A stretch of DNA of 64,000 bases, taken from positions 3,234,001 to 3,298,000 of the forward strand of contig CP058931.1 in assembly GCA_024760505.1 (NCBI GenBank), written 5' to 3'. Below the pieces are notes generated by a model. It saw only the letters and a program-made list of their open reading frames with translations. It searched no databases and was not told where the DNA came from. Source of the DNA: Nitrospira sp. Lineage in GTDB: Bacteria > Nitrospirota > Nitrospiria > Nitrospirales > UBA8639. This document shows positions 8,021 through 17,496 of the stretch, one piece after another (the first letter of the stretch is position 1; each line of letters begins with the position of its first letter). Both the position numbers and the translations under genes were made by a program.

Positions 8021-8728
8021 TTACCCTCCGAGAGTTTCAACAGCTTCTTTGAGACTTTTCATAATACAGGTAAAAATTGGAATATCACGTTTGACATACC
8101 GGCTGCCTTCGGTAGAGCGTAATTCCATGACGAGGTCTAGAAAGTCCTGTGGGGAATCGGTTTCAAAGGCGACCACAAATTCCTGGTCATCCAATCCAAA
8201 TGAATAAGTGGTATTGAGTTTGACTGAGGGATACTTATGGCCAATAGCGATATGTTCATCCATCATGCCTTGGCGGGCGGCTTTGGTGAGCAGGTACCAC
8301 TCTCTGGTTTTTTCAAATGGATAAACAAATATATATTTCGCACGGCCAGGGGAAATTTTCAATCTTCGACTCTCTTGGCCCTCATGCACGTGATGATCGA
8401 CGTATATGGATCGTTTGGTCATGGAAAGATAAGAGTACGGCGTGGTAAGGTACCGTCCCAAGCCTGTAGCCAAGAGCTTTGAACTCATTTCTTGAAACAT
8501 TTCGAGATCATAGCTAATTCGCCACAACATAAAGTCGCAATCACCTCGTATGCCTGTTGTGGTGTAAGGCACGACAATGACCTTGCCGCTATATTCTTCC
8601 GCTGCGCGGATAAATTCTTGCTTGCCGAGGTCTCGCTCTTCTTTGGGAAGACGTCTCCACAAAGGATCGACTTTATAGAAAGCAAAATTGACAAATTGTT
8701 GTTTGGCAGCCTCTTCGGCACCAGCCAT
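8021..8728 (-). CDS. chdC: HemQ/chlorite-dismutase-family heme protein, probable coproheme decarboxylase
   Basis: A 235-residue protein from the ATG at 8728. The GGGAGGT site directly abuts an upstream ATG at 8734 but sits 6 bases before this one, which decides the start. Two ferredoxin-like halves are recognisable: N-terminal YKVDPLWRRLP, YSYLSMTKRS in the middle, and the heme half with YIFVYPFEKTREWYLL, DEHIAIGHKY and GLDDQEF. The proximal heme ligand is H159 in DEH. GHKY and YP-x-x-K resemble HemQ/ChdC, which decarboxylates coproheme to heme b with peroxide. At the distal position (Arg in true chlorite dismutases, Gln in Firmicutes HemQ) I read Leu171, so chlorite detoxification is unlikely. 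The distal-residue alignment was made by eye. Function is inferred. Confidence 0.8.
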   Translation of the reverse strand: MAGAEEAAKQQFVNFAFYKVDPLWRRLPKEERDLGKQEFIRAAEEYSGKVIVVPYTTTGIRGDCDFMLWRISYDLEMFQEMSSKLLATGLGRYLTTPYSYLSMTKRSIYVDHHVHEGQESRRLKISPGRAKYIFVYPFEKTREWYLLTKAARQGMMDEHIAIGHKYPSVKLNTTYSFGLDDQEFVVAFETDSPQDFLDLVMELRSTEGSRYVKRDIPIFTCIMKSLKEAVETLGG

Positions 8729-8916
8729 AATCATACCTCCCCTAGAAAGAAAACCCGTGTTTTTTTAATCACTTAAAAAAATAGGTCTTAACATCGCTAC
8801 TGCAATATTGTCAATGAGCAGCTGGCGTGATGGCTGTTAAGATCCACTCGGAATAGGAGGAGTAGGGAATAGGACTTTAATCTTGAGGAGGGGAGAAACT
8901 TTTTAGGTCATAGCCG

Positions 8917-9576
8917 ATGAATCAAATCTTGTTATTTCAACTATTTACCCAACGCGTAGGGTCTATGCTGGGGTTGGTAAGATGTGCCGGTTTTTGGTTT
9001 CTTTTGGAAGCGGGGCTGGTCATCTTAGTTTCTTCTCCGGTGTGGGGTATTGTTCTGCATCCCTCTGAATCTCAAATTCTTGAAGCCATCAAAAATGGTC
9101 AGGAGGGAGCCCGAAGCCGAACTCCACCCAATATGCTGTATTGGCATTTCGGTATATCTTCTGAAGATGCTCCTCATGCCCATGGATTTCTTATGACGAA
9201 ATTAAATGGAATTGCGGTGATGTCCAGTCATTTTGCTCTTCGAGGAGAAGGCCTCGCATCCCAGGATATTCAGCGAATCCTGGATGAAAAATCCCTTCAA
9301 GTCGTGGTGTTGATTTTTGGGGATACACCAAGCTTTGCCAAAGACAGCTATCTTTTGCTTAAACAGGGAGATCGGTTGATCAAGCCTGATCGCATTCGGT
9401 TTGATGCCAGAGCGACGCTGCTCAGCCCAAGCCAAGGACCTCCCATGTATCGTGCAAAGATTGTGGCGTCCTTTAACTACGACGTTTTTGATGCCTTGGC
9501 TCAAACCACCGTCAAAGTTTTCCCAGGAACCGGAGGCGAGGTGACTTTTGATCTAGATTTTGCTTCCATTCCATAA
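8917..9576 (+). CDS. Exported protein of unknown function
   Basis: A 219-residue protein with a long N-terminal hydrophobic segment (about residues 20-44, ending VWGIVLHPSE) that suits a signal peptide. The mature part begins with a helix (SQILEAIKNGQEGA) and contains beta-rich segments, including LQVVVLIFGD and a C-terminal GEVTFDLDFASIP. No catalytic motif. It precedes cinA by 9 bases and may share its transcript, though the functions look unrelated. I do not recognise the family. Confidence 0.6.
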   Translation: MNQILLFQLFTQRVGSMLGLVRCAGFWFLLEAGLVILVSSPVWGIVLHPSESQILEAIKNGQEGARSRTPPNMLYWHFGISSEDAPHAHGFLMTKLNGIAVMSSHFALRGEGLASQDIQRILDEKSLQVVVLIFGDTPSFAKDSYLLLKQGDRLIKPDRIRFDARATLLSPSQGPPMYRAKIVASFNYDVFDALAQTTVKVFPGTGGEVTFDLDFASIP

Positions 9577-9585
9577 GGGGCGTGG

Positions 9586-10911
9586 ATGGGTAAACGACTG
9601 TTTGATGCAATTGGTCTGGGTCTCATGAACATGAAGCCCCTTCATGCTGACATCATTGCCGTGGGTTCAGAATTGCTTCTGGGCGGACGCCTCGATAGTA
9701 ATTCGGTATTTGTCGCACATCTTCTCGCTGAGTGTGGCATTGAGGTTCGGAAAAAAATCTCCGTTGGTGACCAAAAAGGGGATATTCAAGAAGCCCTTCG
9801 TGGCTCGCTGAAGCGCGCTCATGTGATTGTCTTGACGGGTGGACTCGGTTCAACGCTCGATGATTGTACCCGTGAGGCTGTTGCCGCCACGCTTCAATGT
9901 CCACTGCTCAAACGAAAAAAAGCTTATGACAATCTCCAGGCTTGCTATCGACGCTTTGGACGACCGGTCACACCGCTAGTGGCCAGGCAGGCTTTTCTTC
10001 CTTCCCGAGCCACGATGTTGGCGAATACCGTCGGCACGGCGCCCGGTTTTTTGATTCGTAGCGGGCAATCAGTCATTATCGCATTACCAGGTTTTCCTCG
10101 TGAGGCCAAAGTCATGATGGTTTCTCAGGTTCAGCCGATACTCCGGAAGTTATTTAACAGCAACAGGCACTATTGGCAGCATACCTTTCAAACATTTGGA
10201 TTGCCCGAAACCGATGTTCAAAGACAATTGAATCCTGTTTTGAATGATTATGGAAGCATTCAGTTCGGTATTTTGGCTTCGCCCAGGGGAGTGATGGTGA
10301 CAGTGAGTTGTTGGGTGTTCGGCCGCCGACCTTCTTCGGTGAAGGAGATGTCCCCCTTCTTCCCGGAATGGGATCACCTGATCCTTCAGATCCGTGAATG
10401 TTTAGGTCCGTGGCTCTTTGCGGAAGGTGAACGTACCATGGAAGAAGTCGTCGGGGATGCCTTACGAGGTCGTTCCTGGACGCTGGCACTTGCCGAATCC
10501 TGTACCGGAGGATTAGTGGCTCATCGCTTGACGGGTGTGCCCGGCAGTTCGCGTTATGTGGACCGGGGAGTCGTGTCTTATAGTAATGAAGCGAAACGAG
10601 AACTGGTGGGAGTTCCTGCCTCGACGCTTCGTCGGTATGGGGCCGTAAGCTCACAGGTAGCCATGGCCATGGCCAAAGGAATTCGCATGCGGAGTCGAGT
10701 CGATGTGGGAGTTGGAGTCACAGGAATTGCGGGTCCTGGAGGAGGGACTCTGAAGAAGCCCGTGGGGCTGGTGTATGGAGCGATTGATGGTCCGGAAGGG
10801 CCTCAGTGTCAATGTTGGAGATTTCACGGGGATCGAGCGGAAATTACATTGAAGACCTCTCAGGCTGTTTTGGATTTGATCCGACGATACGCCAATGAAG
10901 CTGCATTCTAA
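9586..10911 (+). CDS. cinA: CinA family nicotinamide-nucleotide amidohydrolase
   Basis: A 441-residue two-domain CinA. Residues about 20-185 form the MoaB-like COG1058 domain (AVGSELLLGGRLDSNS, LTGGLGSTLDD). Residues about 285-435 form the CinA-C domain (LAESCTGGLVAHRL, GVTGIAGPGGG) that deamidates NMN to nicotinate mononucleotide in pyridine nucleotide salvage. The COG1058 domain in homologues hydrolyses ADP-ribose. ATG codons at 9625 and 9631 are alternative starts that would trim a non-conserved leader; GGGGCGTGG before 9586 supports the longer form. It overlaps the next gene by 17 bases. The cinA-thpR-recA order is common in bacteria. Confidence 0.93.
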   Translation: MGKRLFDAIGLGLMNMKPLHADIIAVGSELLLGGRLDSNSVFVAHLLAECGIEVRKKISVGDQKGDIQEALRGSLKRAHVIVLTGGLGSTLDDCTREAVAATLQCPLLKRKKAYDNLQACYRRFGRPVTPLVARQAFLPSRATMLANTVGTAPGFLIRSGQSVIIALPGFPREAKVMMVSQVQPILRKLFNSNRHYWQHTFQTFGLPETDVQRQLNPVLNDYGSIQFGILASPRGVMVTVSCWVFGRRPSSVKEMSPFFPEWDHLILQIRECLGPWLFAEGERTMEEVVGDALRGRSWTLALAESCTGGLVAHRLTGVPGSSRYVDRGVVSYSNEAKRELVGVPASTLRRYGAVSSQVAMAMAKGIRMRSRVDVGVGVTGIAGPGGGTLKKPVGLVYGAIDGPEGPQCQCWRFHGDRAEITLKTSQAVLDLIRRYANEAAF

Positions 10912-11509
10912 TCAGAAGAGTCTGCGAGTCTTTTTGGCTGTTGAACTTTCCTTGGATTTGCGTCGGAAAGTGACCGAACTTCAACGTCAGCTGCGAGAAA
11001 GCTTACCAGTGGTCAATTGGGTTCGCCCTGAGTCGATACACCTCACACTGAAATTTCTTGGCTATGTGGACGCTTCCATGGTGGAACCGGTTTTGACTGC
11101 CATTGAGCCTATCCGGACAAGTCAGCCTCCTCTCACCTTAGAGCTTCAGGGGCTGGGGGTTTTTCCGCATCTTCGACGTCCACGGATACTGTGGATCGGA
11201 TGTACCGGGGACATTCCTGCCTTGCTCAATCTTGTTTCACGAATCGAAGGTGCGTTGGAACCGTTGGGCTTTCCTCCCGAGGACAAGCCCTATTTCCCTC
11301 ATTTGACCCTGGCCAGGATCAAACATGACCAATCTCAAGTTGGTGGCGTCCTGATTCATACCGGCATACTGGAGCAACCTCAGAACCTTGGGAAACTCCA
11401 TGTTGACCGGATCACACTGTTTCGCAGTGAGGTGAGTCAATCCGGTGCGGAATATACGGCTTTGAGGACGGTGCCATTCAATGAGCCTGGATCACATATT
11501 TCAATCTAA
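10895..11509 (+). CDS. thpR: RNA 2',3'-cyclic phosphodiesterase (2H family)
   Basis: A 204-residue LigT/ThpR-type protein with both signature HxTx motifs of the 2H phosphoesterase superfamily: IHLTLKFLG near residue 50 and PHLTLARIK near residue 133. These two histidines form the catalytic pair that opens 2',3'-cyclic phosphate ends on RNA. The start lies inside the cinA 3' end, indicating translational coupling. Length and motif spacing are standard. Confidence 0.92.
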   Translation: MKLHSNQKSLRVFLAVELSLDLRRKVTELQRQLRESLPVVNWVRPESIHLTLKFLGYVDASMVEPVLTAIEPIRTSQPPLTLELQGLGVFPHLRRPRILWIGCTGDIPALLNLVSRIEGALEPLGFPPEDKPYFPHLTLARIKHDQSQVGGVLIHTGILEQPQNLGKLHVDRITLFRSEVSQSGAEYTALRTVPFNEPGSHISI

Positions 11510-11517
11510 GTTAGGCA

Positions 11518-11546
11518 TTTACCTGTTAAAGAGTGTGGGGTAAGAT
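11518..11546 (+). promoter_or_regulatory. Putative sigma-70 promoter of recA
   Basis: TTTACC and TAAGAT are separated by 17 bases, 47 bases upstream of the recA ATG. No LexA-type operator of the Escherichia or Bacillus form is visible near it. Prediction by eye only. Confidence 0.4.
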
Positions 11547-11592
11547 AGCCGCCACTTTGCATGCTCTGGAATATTGAACAAAAGGATACCCA

Positions 11593-12693
11593 ATGGCAGA
11601 ACGCGTAGCTCCTCAAAAAGAGACCCAAAAAGACGGAAAAAAACGAGCGCTGGATTTGGCTCTCACCCAAATTGAAAAGCAATTTGGCAAAGGGGCCATT
11701 ATGAAGCTAGGGACTGAAGACGTTCCTCGTGATATTCCGGCCATTTCGACGGGGTCTCTCGGGCTTGATATGGCCTTGGGGATCGGAGGATTGCCGCGAG
11801 GTCGAATCATTGAGGTGTTCGGACCGGAATCGTCTGGAAAAACCACGTTGTGCCTGCATGCCATTGCCGAAGCGCAGAAAGCCGGCGGGGCGGCAGCCTT
11901 TATCGATGCCGAGCATGCGTTGGATATCTCTTATGCTAAAAAGCTTGGGGTCCACACCGATGATCTGCTGGTGGCCCAGCCGGATACTGGCGAACAGGCC
12001 TTGGAAATTGCCGAAACGCTGGTCCGAAGCGGGGCGTTGGATATCATTGTCGTTGATTCGGTTGCAGCCCTGGTCCCTCGTGCCGAAATCGAAGGGGAAA
12101 TGGGAGATTCTCATATGGGGCTTCAGGCGAGATTAATGTCCCAGGCCTTGCGAAAATTAACCGGGGCCATTTCCAAGTCTCAAGCTTCGGTGGTATTTAT
12201 CAATCAGATTCGCATGAAAATTGGGGTGATGTTTGGAAATCCCGAGACCACGACCGGCGGCAACGCGTTGAAATTTTATTCTTCAGTGCGGTTGGATATT
12301 CGCCGAATTGAATCGATTAAAGAGGGCCAGGAAGTGATGGGGAGTCGGGTACGGGTGAAAGTGGTCAAAAATAAAATGGCGCCACCCTTCAAACAAGCCG
12401 AATTTGATGTCATGTTCGCCGAAGGTATTTCCAAAGTCGGGGAATTAGTGGATTTAGGCGTTGAGCGTCGAATCGTAGATAAAGCCGGAGCGTGGTATTC
12501 GTATAAGGAGGAACGGCTCGGTCAGGGCCGGGAGGCGGTTAAAACCTTTCTGAAAAGTAATCCGGATATTGCCCAGGACATCGACACGCAATTACGAAAC
12601 AGCTATGGCCTCTCCGGGGAGCCTCAAAAACAAGAGGAATCATCCCCGCCTGTCAGTTCAAACTCAAAAAAATCAGCAGGAGATCGTGATTGA
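11593..12693 (+). CDS. recA: Recombinase A
   Basis: A 366-residue RecA. Walker A GPESSGKTT lies at residues 77-85, Walker B IIVVDS near 150, and loop L2 GNPETTTGGNALKF near 216-229. The Lys/Ser-rich acidic C-tail is normal. RecA forms ATP-dependent filaments on single-stranded DNA, drives strand exchange and triggers the SOS co-protease reaction. The start has an AAAGGAT site and a candidate promoter upstream. The alanyl-tRNA synthetase gene follows after 27 bases, so the two are probably cotranscribed. No recX gene lies between them. Confidence 0.98.
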   Translation: MAERVAPQKETQKDGKKRALDLALTQIEKQFGKGAIMKLGTEDVPRDIPAISTGSLGLDMALGIGGLPRGRIIEVFGPESSGKTTLCLHAIAEAQKAGGAAAFIDAEHALDISYAKKLGVHTDDLLVAQPDTGEQALEIAETLVRSGALDIIVVDSVAALVPRAEIEGEMGDSHMGLQARLMSQALRKLTGAISKSQASVVFINQIRMKIGVMFGNPETTTGGNALKFYSSVRLDIRRIESIKEGQEVMGSRVRVKVVKNKMAPPFKQAEFDVMFAEGISKVGELVDLGVERRIVDKAGAWYSYKEERLGQGREAVKTFLKSNPDIAQDIDTQLRNSYGLSGEPQKQEESSPPVSSNSKKSAGDRD

Positions 12694-12720
12694 TCTGGCC
12701 GGGAGGCAAAATCATCTTGA

Positions 12721-15396
12721 GTGAAAATCATTGATATGATTGCAACATCACTTGAACTTCGGCAGGCCTTTGTAAGGTACTTCTCGAGCTGTGGGCATAC
12801 GGTGGTGCCCAGCGGGCCACTCATTCCGCAAGCAGATCCTACGCTCCTGTTTACCAACGCGGGTATGAATCAATTTAAAGGTGTGTTCTTGGGTGAGGAA
12901 TCCCGACCCTATAGCCGGGCCGTCTCCATTCAAAAATGTCTGCGGGCGGGGGGAAAACATAATGATTTGGAAAATGTGGGTTTTACCCGCCGCCATCATA
13001 CGTTTTTTGAAATGCTGGGTAATTTTTCCTTTGGAGATTATTTTAAAGAGGAAGCGATTGCGTTTGGGTGGGAATTTCTCACTCAGATTGCCGGACTGCC
13101 GGCTGATCGATTGTGGGTGACGGTGTTTCGTGAGGATCAGGAAGCCTATGATCTATGGCATACACGAATGGGTATTTCAGAGAGTCGCCTTGTTCGTCTG
13201 GGTGAGAAGGACAATTTTTGGCAAATGGGAGAGACGGGTCCCTGTGGTCCTTGCAGCGAAATCCTCATTGATCAGGGTGAGGAATTCGGATGTGGCCGGT
13301 CGACCTGTGCCGTTGGGTGTGACTGCGATCGATACCTCGAGATTTGGAATTTGGTGTTTATGCAATTTGATCGGGATCCTGTTGGCACGCTCAACCCTCT
13401 ACCCAGGCCCAGTATTGATACCGGAATGGGGTTAGAGCGGTTGGCAGCGGTGACCCAGGGAGTCGCGTCAAATTATGATAGCGATGTGTTCAGCCCTATT
13501 TTGGAACAAATAGGGAAGAGCACCGGACAGGTGTATGGTGGCTCCCCAACGGCGGACCGGTCGATGCGGGTGATTGCGGACCACCTGCGGGCGATGACCT
13601 TTTTAATCACTGAAGGGGTGTTGCCATCGAATGAGGGGCGTGGCTATGTCCTGCGACGGATTATGCGTCGAGCCTCACGGCATGGTCGATTATTGGGGGT
13701 GGAGCGAGAATTTTTATATGACCTCGTATCCTCCGTGGTTGATCACATGGATTCGGTCTATCCAGATCTTCGTTCGATGAAAGATACGGTTTCTGAGATT
13801 GTCCAGGGGGAGGAAACACGCTTTATTGGAACCTTAGAACAGGCCTTGCCTCTCCTTAATCAAATCCTGGAGGAAGCCAAGCAAAGGGGGAGCCAAATCT
13901 TAGAAGGAGAAGCGGTTTTCAAGTTGTATGATACCTACGGGTTTCCCCTTGATTTGGTGGAAGATGCCGCACGAGAAGAAGGGTTGGCCGTCGATCATGT
14001 CGGTTATCAGCAAGCGCTAGAGGCGCAACGTGATCGAGCCAGAAAAACTGCGAGGTTTAGCCAGGCGGATTCTCGAAGCGACCTGGTGAATGCTCTCGGG
14101 CAGTTCCCTTTGACTAAATTTGTGGGTTATGCCAGTCAGGAAGATAGAGGGAAGCTACTCGCCTTGGTGAAGGACGAGCATGTCATCAAGGAAGCCAAGC
14201 AAGGGGAGACGGTGGAGTGTGTCCTGGATACCACGCCTTTTTATCCCGAAGGGGGTGGACAAGTCGGGGATCAAGGAACCTTGGTGGGCCCGTCGGCAAG
14301 AATTCTCGTTCAAGATACCACAAAGCTGGCAAAGGGGTGGTTTCTCCACAAGGGCCAGGTCATCGAAGGATCTGTCCACGTTGGCGATGTTCTCACCGCC
14401 ACGGTACAGGGTCATTTAAGGCAGAGTGCGGCACGAAATCATACGGCGACCCATCTTCTTCATGCTGCATTGCGGGAAATTTTAGGTCCTCATGTGAAGC
14501 AGCATGGATCTTTGGTGGCCCCCAATCGATTGCGGTTTGATTTTTCACATTTCAAAGGATTGACCCCCAGAAATATTGAAGAAATCGAAGGACTGGTGAA
14601 TGAACAAATCCGTCAGAACCTGTCTGTTAAGGTTGAAGAAATGGGAATTCAGGATGCTCTGAGTCGAGGAGCTCTGGCTTTTTTTGGTGATAAGTATGGT
14701 GAACAGGTACGGGTCGTAGAAATGGGTTCGTTTAGTCAGGAGTTGTGCGGGGGAACCCATTGTGCTCGAACCGGAGATGTCGGTCTGTTTCGTATCGTGT
14801 CCGAAGGCGGTATTGCGGCAGGTGTCCGGCGTATTGAGGCACTCACGGGCGAGGGGGCTGTGGCTCAAACTCAGCATCAGGAGGCCGAATGGAGAGAATT
14901 GGCCGCTGTGTTGAAAGCCGGTCCCAATGAAGTCGTTGAAAAAGTCAGGAAACTTGTTGGAACCCTCCGTGATACCGAACGCGAATTAGAGCGTGCGAAA
15001 CAAAAATTGCTTGATCAGCAAGGTGCTGGTCAGGAAGCGTTGATTCGGGACATAGGCGGGATGCCGATCCTTATCCAGCGGATCGATGGGTTGACCATCC
15101 AAGAATTGCGAACCTTCTCTGATAAGCTCCGTCACAAAGTGCCTTCCGGTCTTTTGGTTTTGGGGTCGGTCAAGGAAGGAAAAGTTTCGTTATTGGTTAT
15201 TGTGGCCAAGGAACAGGCTCACAAAATCCCTGCAGGAAAAGTCGCTCAACATGTGGCTCAACTTGTTGGGGGGTCTGGAGGCGGCCGACCAGATATGGCT
15301 CAGGCTGGTGGGAATCAACCAGAACAGTTAGATGAGGCCTTGCGGAGCGTATATGACTATGTTGCCTCACACATAGGTACATTGAAGGAGGAGTAG
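12721..15396 (+). CDS. alaS: Alanyl-tRNA synthetase
   Basis: An 891-residue class II synthetase of standard length. N-terminal catalytic core about 1-240 (TLLFTNAGMNQFK, FTRRHHTFFEMLGNFSFGDY, GMGLERL). The editing domain has HTATH at about residues 574-578 and CGGTHC near 676, which together bind the zinc that clears Ser/Gly-mischarged tRNA. A C-terminal DHHA1/C-Ala domain (GGGRPDMAQAGG) ends the protein. It starts at GTG 12721; an in-frame ATG 15 bases later (12736) is also possible. It follows recA closely. Confidence 0.97.
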   Translation: MKIIDMIATSLELRQAFVRYFSSCGHTVVPSGPLIPQADPTLLFTNAGMNQFKGVFLGEESRPYSRAVSIQKCLRAGGKHNDLENVGFTRRHHTFFEMLGNFSFGDYFKEEAIAFGWEFLTQIAGLPADRLWVTVFREDQEAYDLWHTRMGISESRLVRLGEKDNFWQMGETGPCGPCSEILIDQGEEFGCGRSTCAVGCDCDRYLEIWNLVFMQFDRDPVGTLNPLPRPSIDTGMGLERLAAVTQGVASNYDSDVFSPILEQIGKSTGQVYGGSPTADRSMRVIADHLRAMTFLITEGVLPSNEGRGYVLRRIMRRASRHGRLLGVEREFLYDLVSSVVDHMDSVYPDLRSMKDTVSEIVQGEETRFIGTLEQALPLLNQILEEAKQRGSQILEGEAVFKLYDTYGFPLDLVEDAAREEGLAVDHVGYQQALEAQRDRARKTARFSQADSRSDLVNALGQFPLTKFVGYASQEDRGKLLALVKDEHVIKEAKQGETVECVLDTTPFYPEGGGQVGDQGTLVGPSARILVQDTTKLAKGWFLHKGQVIEGSVHVGDVLTATVQGHLRQSAARNHTATHLLHAALREILGPHVKQHGSLVAPNRLRFDFSHFKGLTPRNIEEIEGLVNEQIRQNLSVKVEEMGIQDALSRGALAFFGDKYGEQVRVVEMGSFSQELCGGTHCARTGDVGLFRIVSEGGIAAGVRRIEALTGEGAVAQTQHQEAEWRELAAVLKAGPNEVVEKVRKLVGTLRDTERELERAKQKLLDQQGAGQEALIRDIGGMPILIQRIDGLTIQELRTFSDKLRHKVPSGLLVLGSVKEGKVSLLVIVAKEQAHKIPAGKVAQHVAQLVGGSGGGRPDMAQAGGNQPEQLDEALRSVYDYVASHIGTLKEE

Positions 15397-15476
15397 ACTC
15401 CCTCCGCATGATGATGTGGCTGCATTGTCCCCCCACATGGACCGACGGGGAGCAGTAGGAAAGGGGACGTCGTGAC

Positions 15477-16484
15477 GTGATCTTTGTTCGCCGGACCGTA
15501 GTATGTCTTTTAACGGTGGTAGTTCTGGTCATGGGTGGTTTTGTGTGGATGAATCAACCCATGGGTGGATCAACCCAACCGGTTCTTGTCGAAATCCCAC
15601 CGGGTACTCCTTTTACGCAGGTTTCCCATATTCTCGATCAACATCACCTTATCGGATCAGAATGGTTTTTTACTCTTTTAGGGCGTGTGCAGCGGGTCGA
15701 TCGAAATATCATTCCAGGCGAATATGAACTGGATGCGGGAATGCAACCCACCGAATTACTGCACAAACTTGTGAAAGGGGAAGTCTATCAATATGCCATC
15801 ACCATCCCCGAAGGCTATACCGTTGCACAAATTGCGGACATCCTGGATCAAAAACGTCTTGCCCTCAAGCAGGATATTTTTCGATTAAGCCATGACCCGG
15901 TATTTATTCAGAGCCTGAATATCCAGGCCCCTACATTAGAGGGTTATCTTTTTCCTGATACCTACCATTTTTCTCGCTTTACTCCGCCAGAATCCATTAT
16001 TCGAACATTTGTTCATCGGTTTCACGATGTGATGATTCCAGAACTCAAAGAGCGGGCAATGGTCATGGGTATGACTCTTCAGGAGGTGTTGACCCTAGCC
16101 TCCGTGGTGGAAAAGGAAACGGGGCTGGCAGCCGAACGGCCCTTGGTTTCCGGAGTATTTCATAATCGTCTCCGGCTGGGCATTCCCTTGCAGAGCGATC
16201 CCACCGTCATCTACGCCCTCGAATCGTTTGATGGAAATATTCGGAAAGCCGATCTGTCGGTAGATAGTCCATACAACACCTACAAGGTACGCGGGCTTCC
16301 TCCTGGACCCATTGCTAATCCGGGTTTGGCGGCAATTCATGCTGCGCTCTATCCTACGACAACCGATTTTGTCTATTTTGTGGCACGGAACGATGGGAGT
16401 CATCAATTTTCTGTGACATTAGCGGATCATAATAAGGCGGTAGACCTTTATCAACGACGATCGATTAGTAAACGTGCTTCGTAG
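15477..16484 (+). CDS. mltG: Endolytic murein transglycosylase MltG
   Basis: A 335-residue YceG-family protein. One N-terminal transmembrane helix (residues about 5-23) anchors it in the inner membrane; a LysM-like region follows (about 40-80), and the catalytic domain holds ASVVEKETG near residues 208-215 with the conserved Glu, plus SDPTVIYAL and RGLPPGPI near the end. MltG cleaves nascent glycan strands and sets chain length. The start is GTG. The next gene begins at the base after its stop, so the two are in one transcription unit. Confidence 0.94.
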   Translation: MIFVRRTVVCLLTVVVLVMGGFVWMNQPMGGSTQPVLVEIPPGTPFTQVSHILDQHHLIGSEWFFTLLGRVQRVDRNIIPGEYELDAGMQPTELLHKLVKGEVYQYAITIPEGYTVAQIADILDQKRLALKQDIFRLSHDPVFIQSLNIQAPTLEGYLFPDTYHFSRFTPPESIIRTFVHRFHDVMIPELKERAMVMGMTLQEVLTLASVVEKETGLAAERPLVSGVFHNRLRLGIPLQSDPTVIYALESFDGNIRKADLSVDSPYNTYKVRGLPPGPIANPGLAAIHAALYPTTTDFVYFVARNDGSHQFSVTLADHNKAVDLYQRRSISKRAS

Positions 16485-16973
16485 GTGAGTGATTGTGTAA
16501 TATCCGTTATGGGTGTTTATGAAGCATTAAGCCGACTGGGATTAAAGCTGCCTGCGGCACCTTGTCCGGTCGGGTCATATGTTCCGGCTCGTCAGGCGGG
16601 AGACTTAATCTTTGTGAGTGGGGTGCTGCCTTTTCGTGACGGGATAATTGTGCAACCTGGAAAACTCGGGCGAGAGCTGACCGTAGAGGAAGGAGCTGCC
16701 GCTGCTCAATTAGCCATGCTAAACGGGTTAGCCATTCTACAAGAGATGATGGGAGATTTCGCGTGTCTCAATCAGGTGGTTCGTTTGACGGGGCATGTAG
16801 CGTCCGTGGAAGGTTTTGTGGATCAGCCTGCCGTGATAAACGGGGCTTCTGATTTGTTGGTCAAGTTGTTTGGAGATGCCGGTCGTCATGCCCGATTGGC
16901 TCTTGGGGCTTTCGAATTACCTCTTCATGCTCCAATTGAGCTTGAATTGATCGTTCAAGTATCTCCCCCTTAA
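16485..16973 (+). CDS. RidA/YjgF-family protein
   Basis: A 162-residue Rid-family protein, from a GTG that directly follows the mltG stop; an ATG at 16509 is an alternative. Recognisable features are GDLIFVSGVLPFRDG, GAAAAQLAMLNGLAIL, VVRLTGHVASVEGF and the terminal APIELELIVQV strand, typical of the larger YjgF/Rid subgroup of about 150 residues. Classical RidA hydrolyses reactive enamine/imine intermediates; its active-site Arg (usually near residue 105) is not clearly identifiable here, so the substrate is open. Confidence 0.85.
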   Translation: MSDCVISVMGVYEALSRLGLKLPAAPCPVGSYVPARQAGDLIFVSGVLPFRDGIIVQPGKLGRELTVEEGAAAAQLAMLNGLAILQEMMGDFACLNQVVRLTGHVASVEGFVDQPAVINGASDLLVKLFGDAGRHARLALGAFELPLHAPIELELIVQVSPP

Positions 16974-17496
16974 GCCGGTTCTTACTCCGTAATTATCCCT
17001 TCATGTGCAAAACAACTCCTGTTTTTCGTAAGGATTCACTTCTCTTGATCCTCTAGCCGCTTTGTTTGGGATTCCAGGCGTTGTTGCTATGGCTCGATAT
17101 CTGAATTTGTTTCAGCGATGCTACTTTCATTTCGGTTTGTTCAAATCGGAAGATCCCCATTAGAAGTGTCCGGAGATCTTTTACATATGTGGTGTGGGAC
17201 TTTTTTCTCACCCATTTGGTCCTAAAGGGGCATTGGGGAAGCGGAGAGTTTTCCTGAAAATCTATAATACGAAATGGCTGTGAATGTTCATCTTTCTGTC
17301 TGTGCAGTTCTTCTAAATTGACGCATGAAAAGATCGCTTGATATAGTCATGCTGGACCCCCGCTCTGACTTGGTTCCATCCCCTGTGTTGGTAGCCACGA
17401 AGTTGGGTTGGCTCCTCTTTCCAGTTCGATTTAATGAAGAAGTCCATTGTTCATACCTAATTCATTTTTTGAATCAATAAGCAAGGTTTGTTACCT
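16974..17496. other. Long intergenic region, no feature recognised
   Basis: No credible gene, RNA gene or repeat seen. It probably holds the promoter of the TIG-repeat gene, but I cannot point to clear -35/-10 elements. Confidence 0.5.
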
